Of a stretch of DNA of 64,000 nt, positions 8,411 to 16,725 are shown in pieces (position 1 is the first letter of the stretch; every line of letters starts with the position of its first letter). Origin of the DNA: VRUE01 sp963764365 (GTDB taxonomy: Bacteria; Actinomycetota; Thermoleophilia; Solirubrobacterales; 70-9); contig CAVXSI010000002.1 of NCBI GenBank assembly GCA_963764365.1, positions 248,001 through 312,000 on the forward strand, given 5' to 3'. The position numbers and the translations under genes are program-made. Below the pieces are notes generated by a model, which made no database searches, was not told the origin of the DNA, and worked only from the letters and a program-made list of their open reading frames with translations.

Positions 8411-8438
8411 TTGACTTCAGAAAATGAAGCGCTACTAT
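8411..8438 (+). promoter_or_regulatory. Sigma-70-type promoter of rpoD
   Basis: TTGACT (8411-8416), 16-base spacer, TACTAT (8433-8438). This is the best match to a housekeeping promoter in the window. Predicted initiation near 8445 leaves a leader of about 85 bases before the rpoD ATG. Confidence 0.75.
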
Positions 8439-8464
8439 GCGAACAGACGTTTGAGGGATTCCAC

Positions 8465-8491
8465 GGACCGCGAGACGCCGGTCCTTTTTTT
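8465..8491 (+). terminator. Terminator-like hairpin inside the rpoD leader (attenuator candidate)
   Basis: GGACCG (8465-8470) pairs with CGGTCC (8479-8484) across an 8-base loop and is followed at once by seven T residues. It lies between the rpoD promoter and the rpoD ATG on the same strand. No plus-strand gene upstream needs a terminator because yihY runs the other way. Confidence 0.6.
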
Positions 8492-8531
8492 ACGCTTGCA
8501 GGCCTGACGCAGAAAGATGGGTGGACAATAG

Positions 8532-9635
8532 ATGCTGGTTGCGGAGCTTCAGGAGCTTGAGGAGGTCAAAGGGCTGGTCCACAGGGGCCAGCAACTCGGT
8601 GTGCTGACCTTCGGCGACATCGCCTCGGCGGTGTCGGAGGTCGACCTCGACGAGTCCGACGTCGAGGACCTCTACGGACACATCGAGAAGCAGGGAATCG
8701 AGCTTGTCGAGGACATGGACCCGGCCCAGAAAGCGGCCGCGGACGCGATGCCCGTCGACACCGGGAAAAAAGGCCGGCGCCGCAAACAGGCGATCGACCT
8801 GAAACCGGACATGACCACGGACAGCCTGCAGCTGTTCCTCAAGGACATCGGCAAAGTCCGCCTGCTGACCGCCCAGGAGGAGGTCGAACTCGCGAAGCGG
8901 ATCGAGCGCGGCGACCTCGACGCGAAGCAGAAAATGGTCGAGTCCAACCTGCGCCTGGTCGTCTCGATCGCCAAGAACTACCGCAACCAGGGCCTCCCCT
9001 TCCTCGACCTGATCCAGGAGGGCACGCTGGGCCTGGTCCGCGCGGCGGAGAAGTTCGACTACCGCAAGGGGTTCAAGTTCTCCACCTACGCGACCTGGTG
9101 GATCCGCCAGGCGATCGCCCGCGCCCTGGCCGACAAGGCGCGCACGATCCGCATCCCGGTCCACGTCGTCGAGAAGCTGAACAAGATCGGCCGCGCCGAG
9201 CGCAAGCTGGTCACCGAGCTGGGCCGCGAGCCGACCCCGGAGGAGATCGCCGACGTCACCGGCATCGACCCCGAGGAGGTCGACTCGATCAAGCGCTCGG
9301 CCCAGGCACCGGTCAGCCTCGAGAAGCCGGTCGGCGACGAGGAGGAGTCGGAGTTCGGCCAGTTCATCGCCGACGAGAAGGCCGAGTCGCCGTTCGACCG
9401 CGCCGCGGACCTGCTGACCAAAGAGGCGCTGAAGGAGGCGCTGGAGAACCTCTCCTACCGCGAGCGCCGCGTGCTCGAACTTCGCTACGGGCTCGGCGGC
9501 GAGCACCCGCGCACCCTCGACGAGGTCGGGCGCACCTTCAACGTCACCCGCGAGCGGATCCGCCAGATCGAGAACCAGAGCCTGAAAAAGCTGCAGATGC
9601 TGGGCGAAGCGCAGAAACTGCGCGAAGTGACCTGA
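8532..9635 (+). CDS. rpoD: Primary RNA polymerase sigma factor (RpoD/SigA)
   Basis: Directs core RNA polymerase to housekeeping promoters. 367 residues. A region 1.1-like helical start (TFGDIASAVSEVDLDESDVEDLYGHI) and a basic linker are followed by region 1.2 (DSLQLFLKDIGKVRLLTAQEE). Region 2 carries the invariant NLRLVVSIAKNY, GLPFLDLIQEGTLGL and STYATWWIRQAI motifs. Region 3 follows, and region 4 contains YRERRVLELRYG and the helix-turn-helix TRERIRQIENQSLKKL. The length is that of a compact actinobacterial primary sigma factor. The ATG follows an in-frame TAG directly; the ribosome-binding site is weak. It is preceded by a strong promoter and a hairpin with a T-tract. Confidence 0.95.
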   Translation: MLVAELQELEEVKGLVHRGQQLGVLTFGDIASAVSEVDLDESDVEDLYGHIEKQGIELVEDMDPAQKAAADAMPVDTGKKGRRRKQAIDLKPDMTTDSLQLFLKDIGKVRLLTAQEEVELAKRIERGDLDAKQKMVESNLRLVVSIAKNYRNQGLPFLDLIQEGTLGLVRAAEKFDYRKGFKFSTYATWWIRQAIARALADKARTIRIPVHVVEKLNKIGRAERKLVTELGREPTPEEIADVTGIDPEEVDSIKRSAQAPVSLEKPVGDEEESEFGQFIADEKAESPFDRAADLLTKEALKEALENLSYRERRVLELRYGLGGEHPRTLDEVGRTFNVTRERIRQIENQSLKKLQMLGEAQKLREVT

Positions 9636-9647
9636 GGCCGGCGCGGC

Positions 9648-9896
9648 TCAGAACTTCGTCGCGATCACGCCGACCAAGGCCACCATCACGCCGAATATGG
9701 AGGCGGCCAGCGCCCACCCGACCTGGATCAGGGTGCGCTGCATGGCGTCGAAGCGCGCGTTCATCTCCTTGAACCCGTCGTCCATGCGACGTTCAACCGT
9801 TTCGAAGCGACGTTCGACCGCGTCGAAGCGTTGGTCGACGTGCTTGGCGAAGTCGTCCATGCGTGCGTCTGTCCAGGTATCTCGCATCTCGTACAT
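9648..9896 (-). CDS. Small coiled-coil protein with C-terminal membrane anchor
   Basis: About 82 residues from ATG 9896 (an in-frame extension to 9917 is possible). The N-terminus MYEMRDTWTDARMDDF leads into heptad-rich helices (QRFDAVERRFETVERRMDDGFKEM) and one C-terminal membrane helix (VGWALAASIFGVMVALVGVIA). Such tail-anchored coiled-coil proteins are common hypotheticals in actinobacteria. It converges on rpoD with a gap of about a dozen bases. It resembles the neighbouring 66-residue protein, which has lost or lacks the anchor. Function unknown. Confidence 0.7.
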   Translation of the reverse strand: MYEMRDTWTDARMDDFAKHVDQRFDAVERRFETVERRMDDGFKEMNARFDAMQRTLIQVGWALAASIFGVMVALVGVIATKF

Positions 9897-10000
9897 TATG
9901 CCAGAACCATAAGACAACAGATTGCGCGTGTGGCGCGCAGTCTGTAAATCTTCTGCGCCCTCTTTGTGTCGAAATCGGCAACCCGATGAGAGAGGGTCGT

Positions 10001-10201
10001 TTAGGAAGAAGCTTCAGGCAGTTCCAGTTCAGAGCCAGCCTGCTCGAAGCGCTTGTCGACCTGCTCGAAGCGCCGGTCGACCTGCTCGCCCAGGCCATCG
10101 ACTTTGACATCGAGGACGTCGACCCGGTGCCCCAGGTCGGTCACGCCGCCGGCCAGCGCATCCATCTTGTCGTCGTTCCAGCGCTCGAGCACTACGGACA
10201 T
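10001..10201 (-). CDS. Small coiled-coil hypothetical protein
   Basis: 66 residues beginning MSVVLERWNDDKMDALAGGV, then heptads LDVKVDGLGEQVDRRFEQVDKRF. It shares with the adjacent 82-residue protein the pattern W-x-D-x-[KR]-MD followed by a RRFE coiled coil, so the two are probably diverged duplicates. Unlike its neighbour it ends without a membrane helix. A palindromic hairpin lies upstream (10226-10255). Function unknown; the protein may be a relic. Confidence 0.55.
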   Translation of the reverse strand: MSVVLERWNDDKMDALAGGVTDLGHRVDVLDVKVDGLGEQVDRRFEQVDKRFEQAGSELELPEASS

Positions 10202-10225
10202 TGTTGCACCTTAAACATTTCGCCG

Positions 10226-10255
10226 GTTGCCGCAGGCGCACGCCTGGTAGGCAAC
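10226..10255. repeat. Inverted repeat upstream of small coiled-coil gene
   Basis: GTTGCC (10226-10231) pairs with GGCAAC (10250-10255), and inside it CAGGC (10233-10237) pairs with GCCTG (10242-10246). It sits 24 bases upstream of the minus-strand ATG at 10201, where an operator or 5' hairpin would lie. The rest of the 10202-10397 gap shows no gene. Confidence 0.4.
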
Positions 10256-10397
10256 GTGTTTTCCTACTATTAGGTATTGACGCGGCCCTGTTTATGTACG
10301 TAGGCTCTCTCTCGGTCAGTCAAGAATGTTCGTTCATACAATCGCGTTGGGAGGTTGGGGTTGATGAGGCGCTGCCGGGTGCGTGGAGGCGCGGCCC

Positions 10398-11336
10398 ATG
10401 CAGTCCGCCGGCCGGGAACGGTCGAGCATGACTGAGGGGGCAGGTAAGACGAGTCGGATATGCGGGCGCTGCGCGTTCGTGCTGATCCTGATGGTCGGCG
10501 GGGCCGCGGCTCTCCTGTTCGCCGGCTTCGCCGAACACGGCAGCGACGCCGACGCGGCCGCGCTCTGCCCGCGACAGGTGCAGCCCGGGCGGCCGGGCGC
10601 AGTTGCGAAGCAAAAGCGGGCGAAGCAAAGGCGGGCGCGCGTCGAAAAGCACACTCTCGCGGCAACCGGGCCGGCGAACCCGATCAACATGAGCGACACC
10701 CAGGGGATCGGCGTGACCGAACTCGTCGTCGGGGCTTCCCCCGCCCTGCCGTCGAAGGTCAAGCCGCGCCAGATCACCCTTACGGTGCCCAAGCGCCTCG
10801 AACGAACCGGCAGCAACCTGAGCAGCGAATACCTGCGCCCTCCGACCTTCAGCCGGCCGAGGATCCTGGAGAACGGGAAGCTCGTCGCATTCAGGCTCTG
10901 CGAGAACGTCACCGGCGCCCAGGCCGGCTCCTACATCGGGCAGGTCATCGTCGGCGGCCCGAACGGCGTCCAGCCGGCGACCATCGCAATCACGGTCAAC
11001 GCGAAGAACCAGACGTTCTTCTGGATCGGGCTGTGCGGAGCGATCCTGCTCGCCTTCGCGCTCCTGCTCGCGCAGGCGGCCGATAAGCGACAGTCCAAGG
11101 ACGGAGGGCGGGATTTCCTCCGGCCCTGCGGCGAAGCGCTGAGCGACGCATGGGGATTCTGGCTGCCGACGCTGGTCGCGATCGGCGCCGCCGTCGTCGC
11201 CGTCTTCCAGGTCTGGGACAGCACCCTGGCATGGGGCGCGGACACCGGTGCCAGTCTGATCGCCCTGGGCGGAACCGCCCTGAGCGCGGCGGGCATCGGC
11301 GGCTTCCTCAGCAGCATTCGCGGCAGCTCGAAGTAG
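10398..11336 (+). CDS. Membrane protein with extracytoplasmic domain, unknown function
   Basis: About 312 residues from ATG 10398, chosen because TGGAGG lies 8 bases upstream. Layout: N-terminal membrane helix (about 25-45), a basic Arg/Lys-rich stretch, and an extracytoplasmic domain of about 120 residues with an Ig-like beta pattern (QITLTVPKRLERTGSNL ... GPNGVQPATIAITVNAKN). The C-terminal third holds three membrane helices (FFWIGLCGAILLAFALLLAQA; WLPTLVAIGAAVVAVFQVW; ASLIALGGTALSAAGIGGFL). I do not recognise the family. It stands alone, with 288 non-coding bases downstream. Confidence 0.65.
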   Translation: MQSAGRERSSMTEGAGKTSRICGRCAFVLILMVGGAAALLFAGFAEHGSDADAAALCPRQVQPGRPGAVAKQKRAKQRRARVEKHTLAATGPANPINMSDTQGIGVTELVVGASPALPSKVKPRQITLTVPKRLERTGSNLSSEYLRPPTFSRPRILENGKLVAFRLCENVTGAQAGSYIGQVIVGGPNGVQPATIAITVNAKNQTFFWIGLCGAILLAFALLLAQAADKRQSKDGGRDFLRPCGEALSDAWGFWLPTLVAIGAAVVAVFQVWDSTLAWGADTGASLIALGGTALSAAGIGGFLSSIRGSSK

Positions 11337-11514
11337 CGGCGGCGAGGCGAGAGGGAGTTCACATCGACCCCCGACTTCGCGCGCAGGCGTTCTCGTAGAT
11401 CGGTCGCTGGCGACCCATGACCCCCAGCTGCCGGCGCTGTCCGCGATCTATCCAAGCGAGGCACGAAGCTCTATTTGCTCGCCGCGCACGCCTAAGGCTT
11501 TGAATTGGTACGAG

Positions 11515-11562
11515 CCAAAGTTTACTTTGGGCCTTGACTCGCAACCTTCGATCAGAGAAGAT
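11515..11562 (+). promoter_or_regulatory. Inverted repeat and -35-like box before secreted protein gene
   Basis: CCAAAG (11515-11520) and CTTTGG (11525-11530) form a short palindrome directly before TTGACT (11534-11539). A weak -10 candidate GAAGAT follows after 17 bases. The palindrome could be an operator. Otherwise the 11337-11624 gap holds no gene that I can see. Confidence 0.4.
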
Positions 11563-11624
11563 GCTTTCAAATTGGCCTTTCATTAAGGTCAAAAAACCAC
11601 GATGTTTTTGGGAGGAGTGACCGT

Positions 11625-12452
11625 ATGACCCAGTCCAAGACGCTTACCCGCCTGCTTACGGCAGCGGGGACGGCAATCCTGGCTCTGGCGCTACTTGCGC
11701 CACTCGCGCAGGCGAAAGAACCGGCACCCGGTTTCGAACAGTTCGCCGGCTGCCCGACCGAAGAAGAAAGCCCCAGCACGCCTATCTGCATCAGGTCGGA
11801 CGTGACCGGCGGCAATCTTCAAATGGGCAGCAAGAATGTCCCGATCGAAAATCCGTTGACCCTCGTCGGCGGCATCAACGAAGAACTCGAAGGATTCACC
11901 TACAACTCCGAAGGTGGCCTCTCGAAAACGCAACAGAAAATCCCCGGCGGAGTGATCGGTCTGACCGGGCTGACCTGGCTTCTGGAATTCTTTGGCAGCG
12001 AAGCGTTGACCCTCTACGGAGTAAGCGAACTGGCTGGCAACCCAACCGAATTCACGTTCGCCACGGTGACCTTGCCGATCAAGGTCCACCTGGTCAATCC
12101 CGGCGGGCTGCTGGGCAATAATTGCTATGTCGGGTCGAACTCGAACCCGATTACGCTCCATCTGACGACCGGCACGACGAATCCACCTCCGCCCAACGAA
12201 CCGATTACGGGCCAGGAACCGGAACTGAGCGAAAACGGCCCGATCCTCGCGCTCGGCAATGGCACCTACGTGGACAACTCGTTTGCCGTTCCGGGCGCCA
12301 GTGGCTGCAAGCTGTACCTGTTTGGGTTCATCCCGATCAGCATCAACGGCTTGGTCAACGAACAGGCTGAACTCCCGTCGCCGGCCGGAACCAACGAGGC
12401 GGTGCAGAACTACAGCATCGAATTGGTGGAACGCGAATACGTCTATCCGTAG
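11625..12452 (+). CDS. Secreted protein of unknown function
   Basis: 275 residues. A Sec signal peptide (basic start, then LLTAAGTAILALALLAPLAQA with an AQA cleavage site near residue 30) precedes a mature beta-rich domain. That domain has paired cysteines (FAGCPTE, TPICIRS, NNCYVG, SGCKLY). A GGGAGGAG ribosome-binding site lies 5-6 bases before the ATG. Proteins of this type are abundant and species-specific in Solirubrobacterales. No catalytic motif is visible. Codon use is less GC-extreme than in neighbouring genes. A strong hairpin ends the unit 25 bases after the stop. Confidence 0.75.
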   Translation: MTQSKTLTRLLTAAGTAILALALLAPLAQAKEPAPGFEQFAGCPTEEESPSTPICIRSDVTGGNLQMGSKNVPIENPLTLVGGINEELEGFTYNSEGGLSKTQQKIPGGVIGLTGLTWLLEFFGSEALTLYGVSELAGNPTEFTFATVTLPIKVHLVNPGGLLGNNCYVGSNSNPITLHLTTGTTNPPPPNEPITGQEPELSENGPILALGNGTYVDNSFAVPGASGCKLYLFGFIPISINGLVNEQAELPSPAGTNEAVQNYSIELVEREYVYP

Positions 12453-12476
12453 CGACGGTTAGTTACGTTCGACGAT

Positions 12477-12512
12477 GAGAAGGGTCGGGGCGATTCCCGG
12501 CCCTTCTCGTTT
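12477..12512 (+). terminator. Intrinsic terminator after secreted protein gene
   Basis: GAGAAGGGTCGGG (12477-12489) pairs with CCCGGCCCTTCTC (12496-12508) over 13 pairs including one G-U, followed by GTTT. It lies 25 bases after the stop at 12452. Confidence 0.75.
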
Positions 12513-12728
12513 CGCGGCTCACCCGGGGCCAGCCAGGCCCGCGCGCGGGGCGGGGCTCGCCCGATCACGCACCGTTTTCGTTTCGGTCAAGGACGACGGA
12601 TCGAAATGACATGATGGGTTGACTCTTTCATATGCTTGCGCAGATCTGGATTTGGTATGGCGGGGGGTCGCAGCTGGAAATTTCTCGGTATGAGCGTCCT
12701 CGGCTTCAACCTGACTCCGGGGAGATAC

Positions 12729-14156
12729 ATGACCACCGTCTCGTTGACCGAACATCTTCAAGCAGCGACGTCGCTGATCGACCTCGCCCGCCGGCTGGGA
12801 GCGACGTGTGCCGAAGGTGCCGAAGAGCTGGACAGGGCACTGGAAGATCCCGACGCCGGTGGCGAGGTGGAGCGGCTGGAAACCGCCGTCGCGGTGACAT
12901 CCGCCGCCCTCTGGCAGGTGGAGAGGGAGGACGACGGCGGGCTCGTTCACGCGCTGGACCACGGCGACCTGAGAGAGCTCGTCGAGCTGGTTGCTGCGAA
13001 CCCGCCACTGGAGCACCTCGCAGTCCTGCGGGGGCTATGCGTCAAGCCACTCCGCGAGTTCTTCGAGACGATCGAAGCGCCCCTGCTCCTCGACCGGGAC
13101 ATGCCGGTCCTGCAGCCCGACCGGCCACCACTGCCACCGCACGACGACGAGGGGGCGGCTCTGACGACCCGGACTCCCCACCACCAGACCCTCGGCAGAA
13201 GCGGATCGCTGACCGGGCTGCCCTACCGGCAATTCACCGGCACTGCCGGCGACAGCGTTCGGGTCGCATTGGACTTCGCCCACCGCGAGGAGATCGACGA
13301 ATTGACCTGGTCGACCGAGGAGGGGTTCCCGAAGATCGCCACGCTACACCCGGTCGTAGGCGCTTCGAACTACGATGTCGAGCCGCTCGGCGATTCGGAA
13401 TTCTTCGACGTGCGGCCCAGGACTTGGGACCCCGACGAGGTGCTCGATCGCCTGCGCCAAGCCGAGAGGGCGGGTGCGAAGATCGCCATCCTGCCCGAGC
13501 TCTGCCTGCCCGAGCCCGGCGCGCTGGAGGAGCGGCTCGCCGCCCGTCCGGAGGATCTCCCGCCACTGATCGTGGCGGGAAGCGCGCACGTCCGCGAACG
13601 GCACGCGGGGCGACGCAGGGAGATACGCGCCAATGAGTCGCGTATCTATCTGCGCGGACGCCGGATCGCCGGCCACCGCAAGTTCCACCCCTTCGAATTC
13701 CAGGAGCTCGGTGACTTCAGATTCGACCGGCGGCGCCGAGAGGCCCTGACCGGAGAGCCGAAGACGATCACCGTGCTTGCAGGAGAACGAACGCGCCTCG
13801 CGGTCGTTATCTGCGCAGACCTGAACGACGACAGGATACCGGCGCTGCTGATCTCCTCGGGGATCAATCTGCTGTTGGTTCCAAGCCTGACCCCCAGCCC
13901 CGGTTCGTTCAATGGCGCGATCTGCGACATCGCGTCCTACTGTCAGGGGATCGCGACCGTGGCCAACGCGGAGTTGGACGGGACCAACTCCCGATCGACT
14001 CGCCCCTTCTTCCTGATGGCCGCCGTGCCGCGCGCGGAGTCCCGCTCGCAGGCCAAGGAATACTCGGCGCCGGCCGACGCCTCCAGACCGGCCGTCGGGG
14101 TGATCGACCTGAACAAGCCGCTTGAGAGCGAGGGCGTGATCGAGTGGCTGCGATAA
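12729..14156 (+). CDS. Carbon-nitrogen hydrolase (nitrilase-superfamily) protein with N-terminal extension
   Basis: 475 residues from ATG 12729 (GGGGAGA four bases upstream; the longer frame from 12636 has no RBS). Residues 1-200 are helical and not recognised. The C-terminal half carries the nitrilase Glu-Lys-Cys triad: Glu in ILPELCLPE (about 257), Lys in HRKFHPFE (about 318), Cys in VVICADLND (about 362). It therefore probably hydrolyses or transfers a C-N bond (amidase/nitrilase type); the substrate is unknown. It is followed by a wHTH/TPR regulator in the same direction about 190 bases on. Nitrilase-like domains also occur in some defence systems (for example fused to UG1/DRT1 reverse transcriptases), but no reverse transcriptase is present here. 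Confidence 0.75.
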   Translation: MTTVSLTEHLQAATSLIDLARRLGATCAEGAEELDRALEDPDAGGEVERLETAVAVTSAALWQVEREDDGGLVHALDHGDLRELVELVAANPPLEHLAVLRGLCVKPLREFFETIEAPLLLDRDMPVLQPDRPPLPPHDDEGAALTTRTPHHQTLGRSGSLTGLPYRQFTGTAGDSVRVALDFAHREEIDELTWSTEEGFPKIATLHPVVGASNYDVEPLGDSEFFDVRPRTWDPDEVLDRLRQAERAGAKIAILPELCLPEPGALEERLAARPEDLPPLIVAGSAHVRERHAGRRREIRANESRIYLRGRRIAGHRKFHPFEFQELGDFRFDRRRREALTGEPKTITVLAGERTRLAVVICADLNDDRIPALLISSGINLLLVPSLTPSPGSFNGAICDIASYCQGIATVANAELDGTNSRSTRPFFLMAAVPRAESRSQAKEYSAPADASRPAVGVIDLNKPLESEGVIEWLR

Positions 14157-14245
14157 GCACTTGAAATTAGGTATCGGCGAGTACCACATTCGTCCAGGCA
14201 AGCCTCGATCTGGCCACCGTTCCGGTAATAATCATTAACTCATCA

Positions 14246-14274
14246 TTGACTTTCTGCGCTCTACAGGCCAGAAT
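14246..14274 (+). promoter_or_regulatory. Promoter candidate before the wHTH/TPR gene
   Basis: TTGACT (14246-14251), 17-base spacer, CAGAAT (14269-14274). It lies about 70 bases before the ATG at 14345, in the 188-base gap after the nitrilase-like gene. Confidence 0.45.
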
Positions 14275-14344
14275 GGCAGAGGTAGCGAATGGAGGAACTG
14301 GAAAATTTGATCTGTGTGCCGGGATTGAGGGGGAGGAGGGCGCG

Positions 14345-16118
14345 ATGACTGGCTCGGTGGCCAAGGGAACGGCGGCGAGCGCCGCCCGGCTCGAGCGAAA
14401 GCGCCGAGAAATCCGGGACCTCGAGCACGAGCCCCTGCGAGTGAAGCTCCTGGTGGCGCTCGCCGATGGCCGATCGGCGCCTTCGGACCTGGCGAAGCGC
14501 TTCGGCGTCGCCACCCCCTCGGTGAGCCGCAAACTGAGCGAGCTGGAAGCGGAGGGGCTGGTGAGCTGGGAGCCGTCCGCGAGCGACCGCCGCCGCCGCG
14601 AATACAGCCTGACCCCGGCGGGAACGATGGCCCTTAACAGCCACCTCGCCTTCGGTGACACGCTGAAGCGACCCACGCCTCCGACCTCCGAAGAGGCAAT
14701 CCGGTACCTGCACGCGGCGCTCGGCACTGCGGTCGGCAGACGGCGAGAGGACAATGTGCTGGACGAGACGACGGAGCGGCTTTCGCGCGTGCTGGAGCAG
14801 GCCGAGAAAAAGGGCAGCCCACGGAGTCGTGCTCGATGCGATCGCCGAGTTGGCGATCACCGCGCGGCAGAATCGCCGTCGCGATCTGATGACGGAGATG
14901 CTTCGCCGCCTGGAAGCCTTCATGGCGGACCCGCCCGGCGGCAGGCTCGAGTTGGCCGCGGTCGCTCACCTCGAATACGCGCTCGGCCGCGCCGGAGACG
15001 AGCGCGGAGAGGACCTGCCTACCCGGGCGAGCCGGCTGACGACCGCCGGGAACCTCTACCGGCAGCTCGCCTCGCTGCCGGACGAACATCGAACGTCGGC
15101 GTGGAGGGAGCGGCAGGCCTGGAGCGTCATCAGCTATGCGGGGAACCTGCGCAAGCAGTCGAACTTCGAGGATGCCCTGATGGAGGCGGCAACGGCGTTG
15201 GGCCACTTCACCGATCTCGACAACCCCTACGGGCGCTCCTATTCGCTCTTCATGATCGGGTTCTGCCTGCGTCTGCTCGGCGACTTCGAGCAAGCCTGGG
15301 GCTTCCTGGACAAGGCGCACAGGTTGGCGGCCGAGCACTCCTTCGAGCGTTTCCGGGTCGACTTCCTGATGCAGATGGGCGAGGTGCGCCGCTGCCAGGG
15401 CCGGGTGGGCGAGGCGCGGGGTCTGCTCGGCGAGTCCCTCGCTCGAGCGGAATCGCTTGACCTGGCGCTCACCGGGGCGTTCGCGAAGGTCGCGCTCGGC
15501 GCGGTCGAGTACCAGGAGGTGAGGCTTTCCGAGGCGCAGACGGCCCTGGAGGAAGCAAGGCAGGTCTTCGAGAAGTGCGCGCACTCCGAGGGCACCGCGC
15601 TGAGCGCCCGCCGCCAAGCGACGGTCGAACGTCACAGCGCCGAATCGCGCGGGGCGAGGAGCTACAGGGGGGTGATCCGCCTGATCAAGACAGCGCGAGG
15701 GCTCTACGAGAAAATGGAAAGCCCAGCCGGCGTCGCCGCGTGCGATATCGAGCAGGGCCGAGTGGCGATCCGGCGCAAACCCGAGGACGTCGCGGCGACA
15801 CTCGAAGCGCTGACGGCACTGCTCGACGACCGCGACGAGCTGGAAGCAATCGAACTCGATCCGTGGGTACCGCGCGTTCTCGGCGCATTCGCCGACGAGG
15901 TCGGCGACGTCAAATTCAGGGACCGGGCGCAGACCGTCCGGTTGTCAGCTGAGAAGCTGCTCGCCAAGCGGGCCGAGCAGGGCATCGCGCAGGTCAAGCT
16001 CGTGGTCACGGGAATCTCCGGCCGCCTCGACGGCGGGCACGGCGCCGGCAACCGGGCCGATGAAATGGGCGGTGAGACGCGCCGAGAGAGAAGCGGCCTT
16101 GCCGTGGCGCCGACGTGA
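14345..16118 (+). CDS. Winged-helix regulator with TPR-like C-terminal region, interrupted by a frameshift
   Basis: ATG 14345 has GAGGAGGG upstream. Residues 1-150 form a MarR/ArsR-like winged helix (LLVALADGRSAPSDLAKRFG, ATPSVSRKLSELEAEGLVSW, RRREYSLTPAG wing). That frame then degenerates, and from about 14810 the +1 frame continues with a good protein to 16118. This part is helical with TPR-like repeats (ALGHFTDLDNPYGRSYSLFMIGFCLRLL, GDFEQAWGFLDKAHRLA, GRVGEARGLLGESLARA). The switch occurs at GAGAAAAAGGGCAG, an A5G3 run, so a homopolymer indel (biological or sequencing) or slippage is likely. Intact, it would be about 590 residues: a regulator with a TPR sensor, possibly of the nitrilase-like neighbour. 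Confidence 0.65.
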
Positions 16119-16142
16119 GGCTTGCGTGAGCTGAGCGCCTCC

Positions 16143-16637
16143 TCAGGCGTTGCCGCAGGCCGGGATGCCGTATTCGTCGGCCAGCTTGAACACCTTGCGG
16201 TAGGGATGGTGGAACTTGAACTGCGCTTCGTAGAAGCCCTTCGGGTCTTCGGCGGCGAAGTCGGCCACTTCCTGCAGCGCAGACAGGATCGCCTCGACCT
16301 TTCCTTCGTCCCCGCTCGGGGCCCCGAGCGCCCTGATCTCCCTGATTTCGGTGTCGAGGCGCGGAGCGAGGCGCCTTTCGACGTTTTCGGCTTCGAACCT
16401 CGCCCGGTCTGCCGCGGTGCGCAGGTGCGCCCTCTGCTCGGCGCGGAGCGCAGCCGTCAGGAACCTCTTGCGGTTCTGTTTGCAGATCCTCGTCGCCTTG
16501 GCGACGAATTCGGCCTTACCGATCGCGGGCGCGCCGCCGGCTTCGGCGCCGGAGCCGCCGCAGCCGGCTCCGGCGGCCATCGCAAGCAGCATCAAGGCCA
16601 TCGGCGCCGCTCGCCGCTTGACGTTTCTCCCCTTCAT
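16143..16637 (-). CDS. Lipoprotein, paralogue 1 of 3
   Basis: About 164 residues from ATG 16637 (a TTG at 16643 is the alternative). The basic start and hydrophobic segment PMALMLLAMAAGAGC form a lipoprotein signal with Cys as the lipid site. The mature part is a helical domain. It shares with two other window proteins (25673-26188 and 37048-37707) the signature A-x-x-IC, then EIRALGAPSGDE-x-KV-x-A and a final ADEYGIPAC. The two conserved Cys probably form a disulphide. A perfect palindrome covers the region just upstream of the start. Function unknown. Confidence 0.72.
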   Translation of the reverse strand: MKGRNVKRRAAPMALMLLAMAAGAGCGGSGAEAGGAPAIGKAEFVAKATRICKQNRKRFLTAALRAEQRAHLRTAADRARFEAENVERRLAPRLDTEIREIRALGAPSGDEGKVEAILSALQEVADFAAEDPKGFYEAQFKFHHPYRKVFKLADEYGIPACGNA

Positions 16638-16655
16638 AATCAACAGTAGTTGATT
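16638..16655 (-). promoter_or_regulatory. Palindromic operator candidate AATCAAC-N4-GTTGATT
   Basis: AATCAAC (16638-16644), AGTA, GTTGATT (16649-16655) form a perfect 18-base palindrome immediately upstream of the lipoprotein ATG. A -10-like TAGACT lies just above it on the minus strand. Size and position fit a dimeric winged-helix regulator site, such as the MarR-like protein encoded 0.5 kb away. Confidence 0.45.
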
Positions 16656-16725
16656 AGTCTAGCGTATAGCGGACGCACGTGGCCACCGGGGCGGGCGCCG
16701 TTCGGCGCGCTCGGGACCCGCTCCC

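Noticed and set aside
12729..14156. DRT1/UG1-type reverse-transcriptase-nitrilase defence system
   Set aside because: Only the nitrilase-like part is present. No reverse transcriptase motif (YxDD) exists in the gene or its neighbours.
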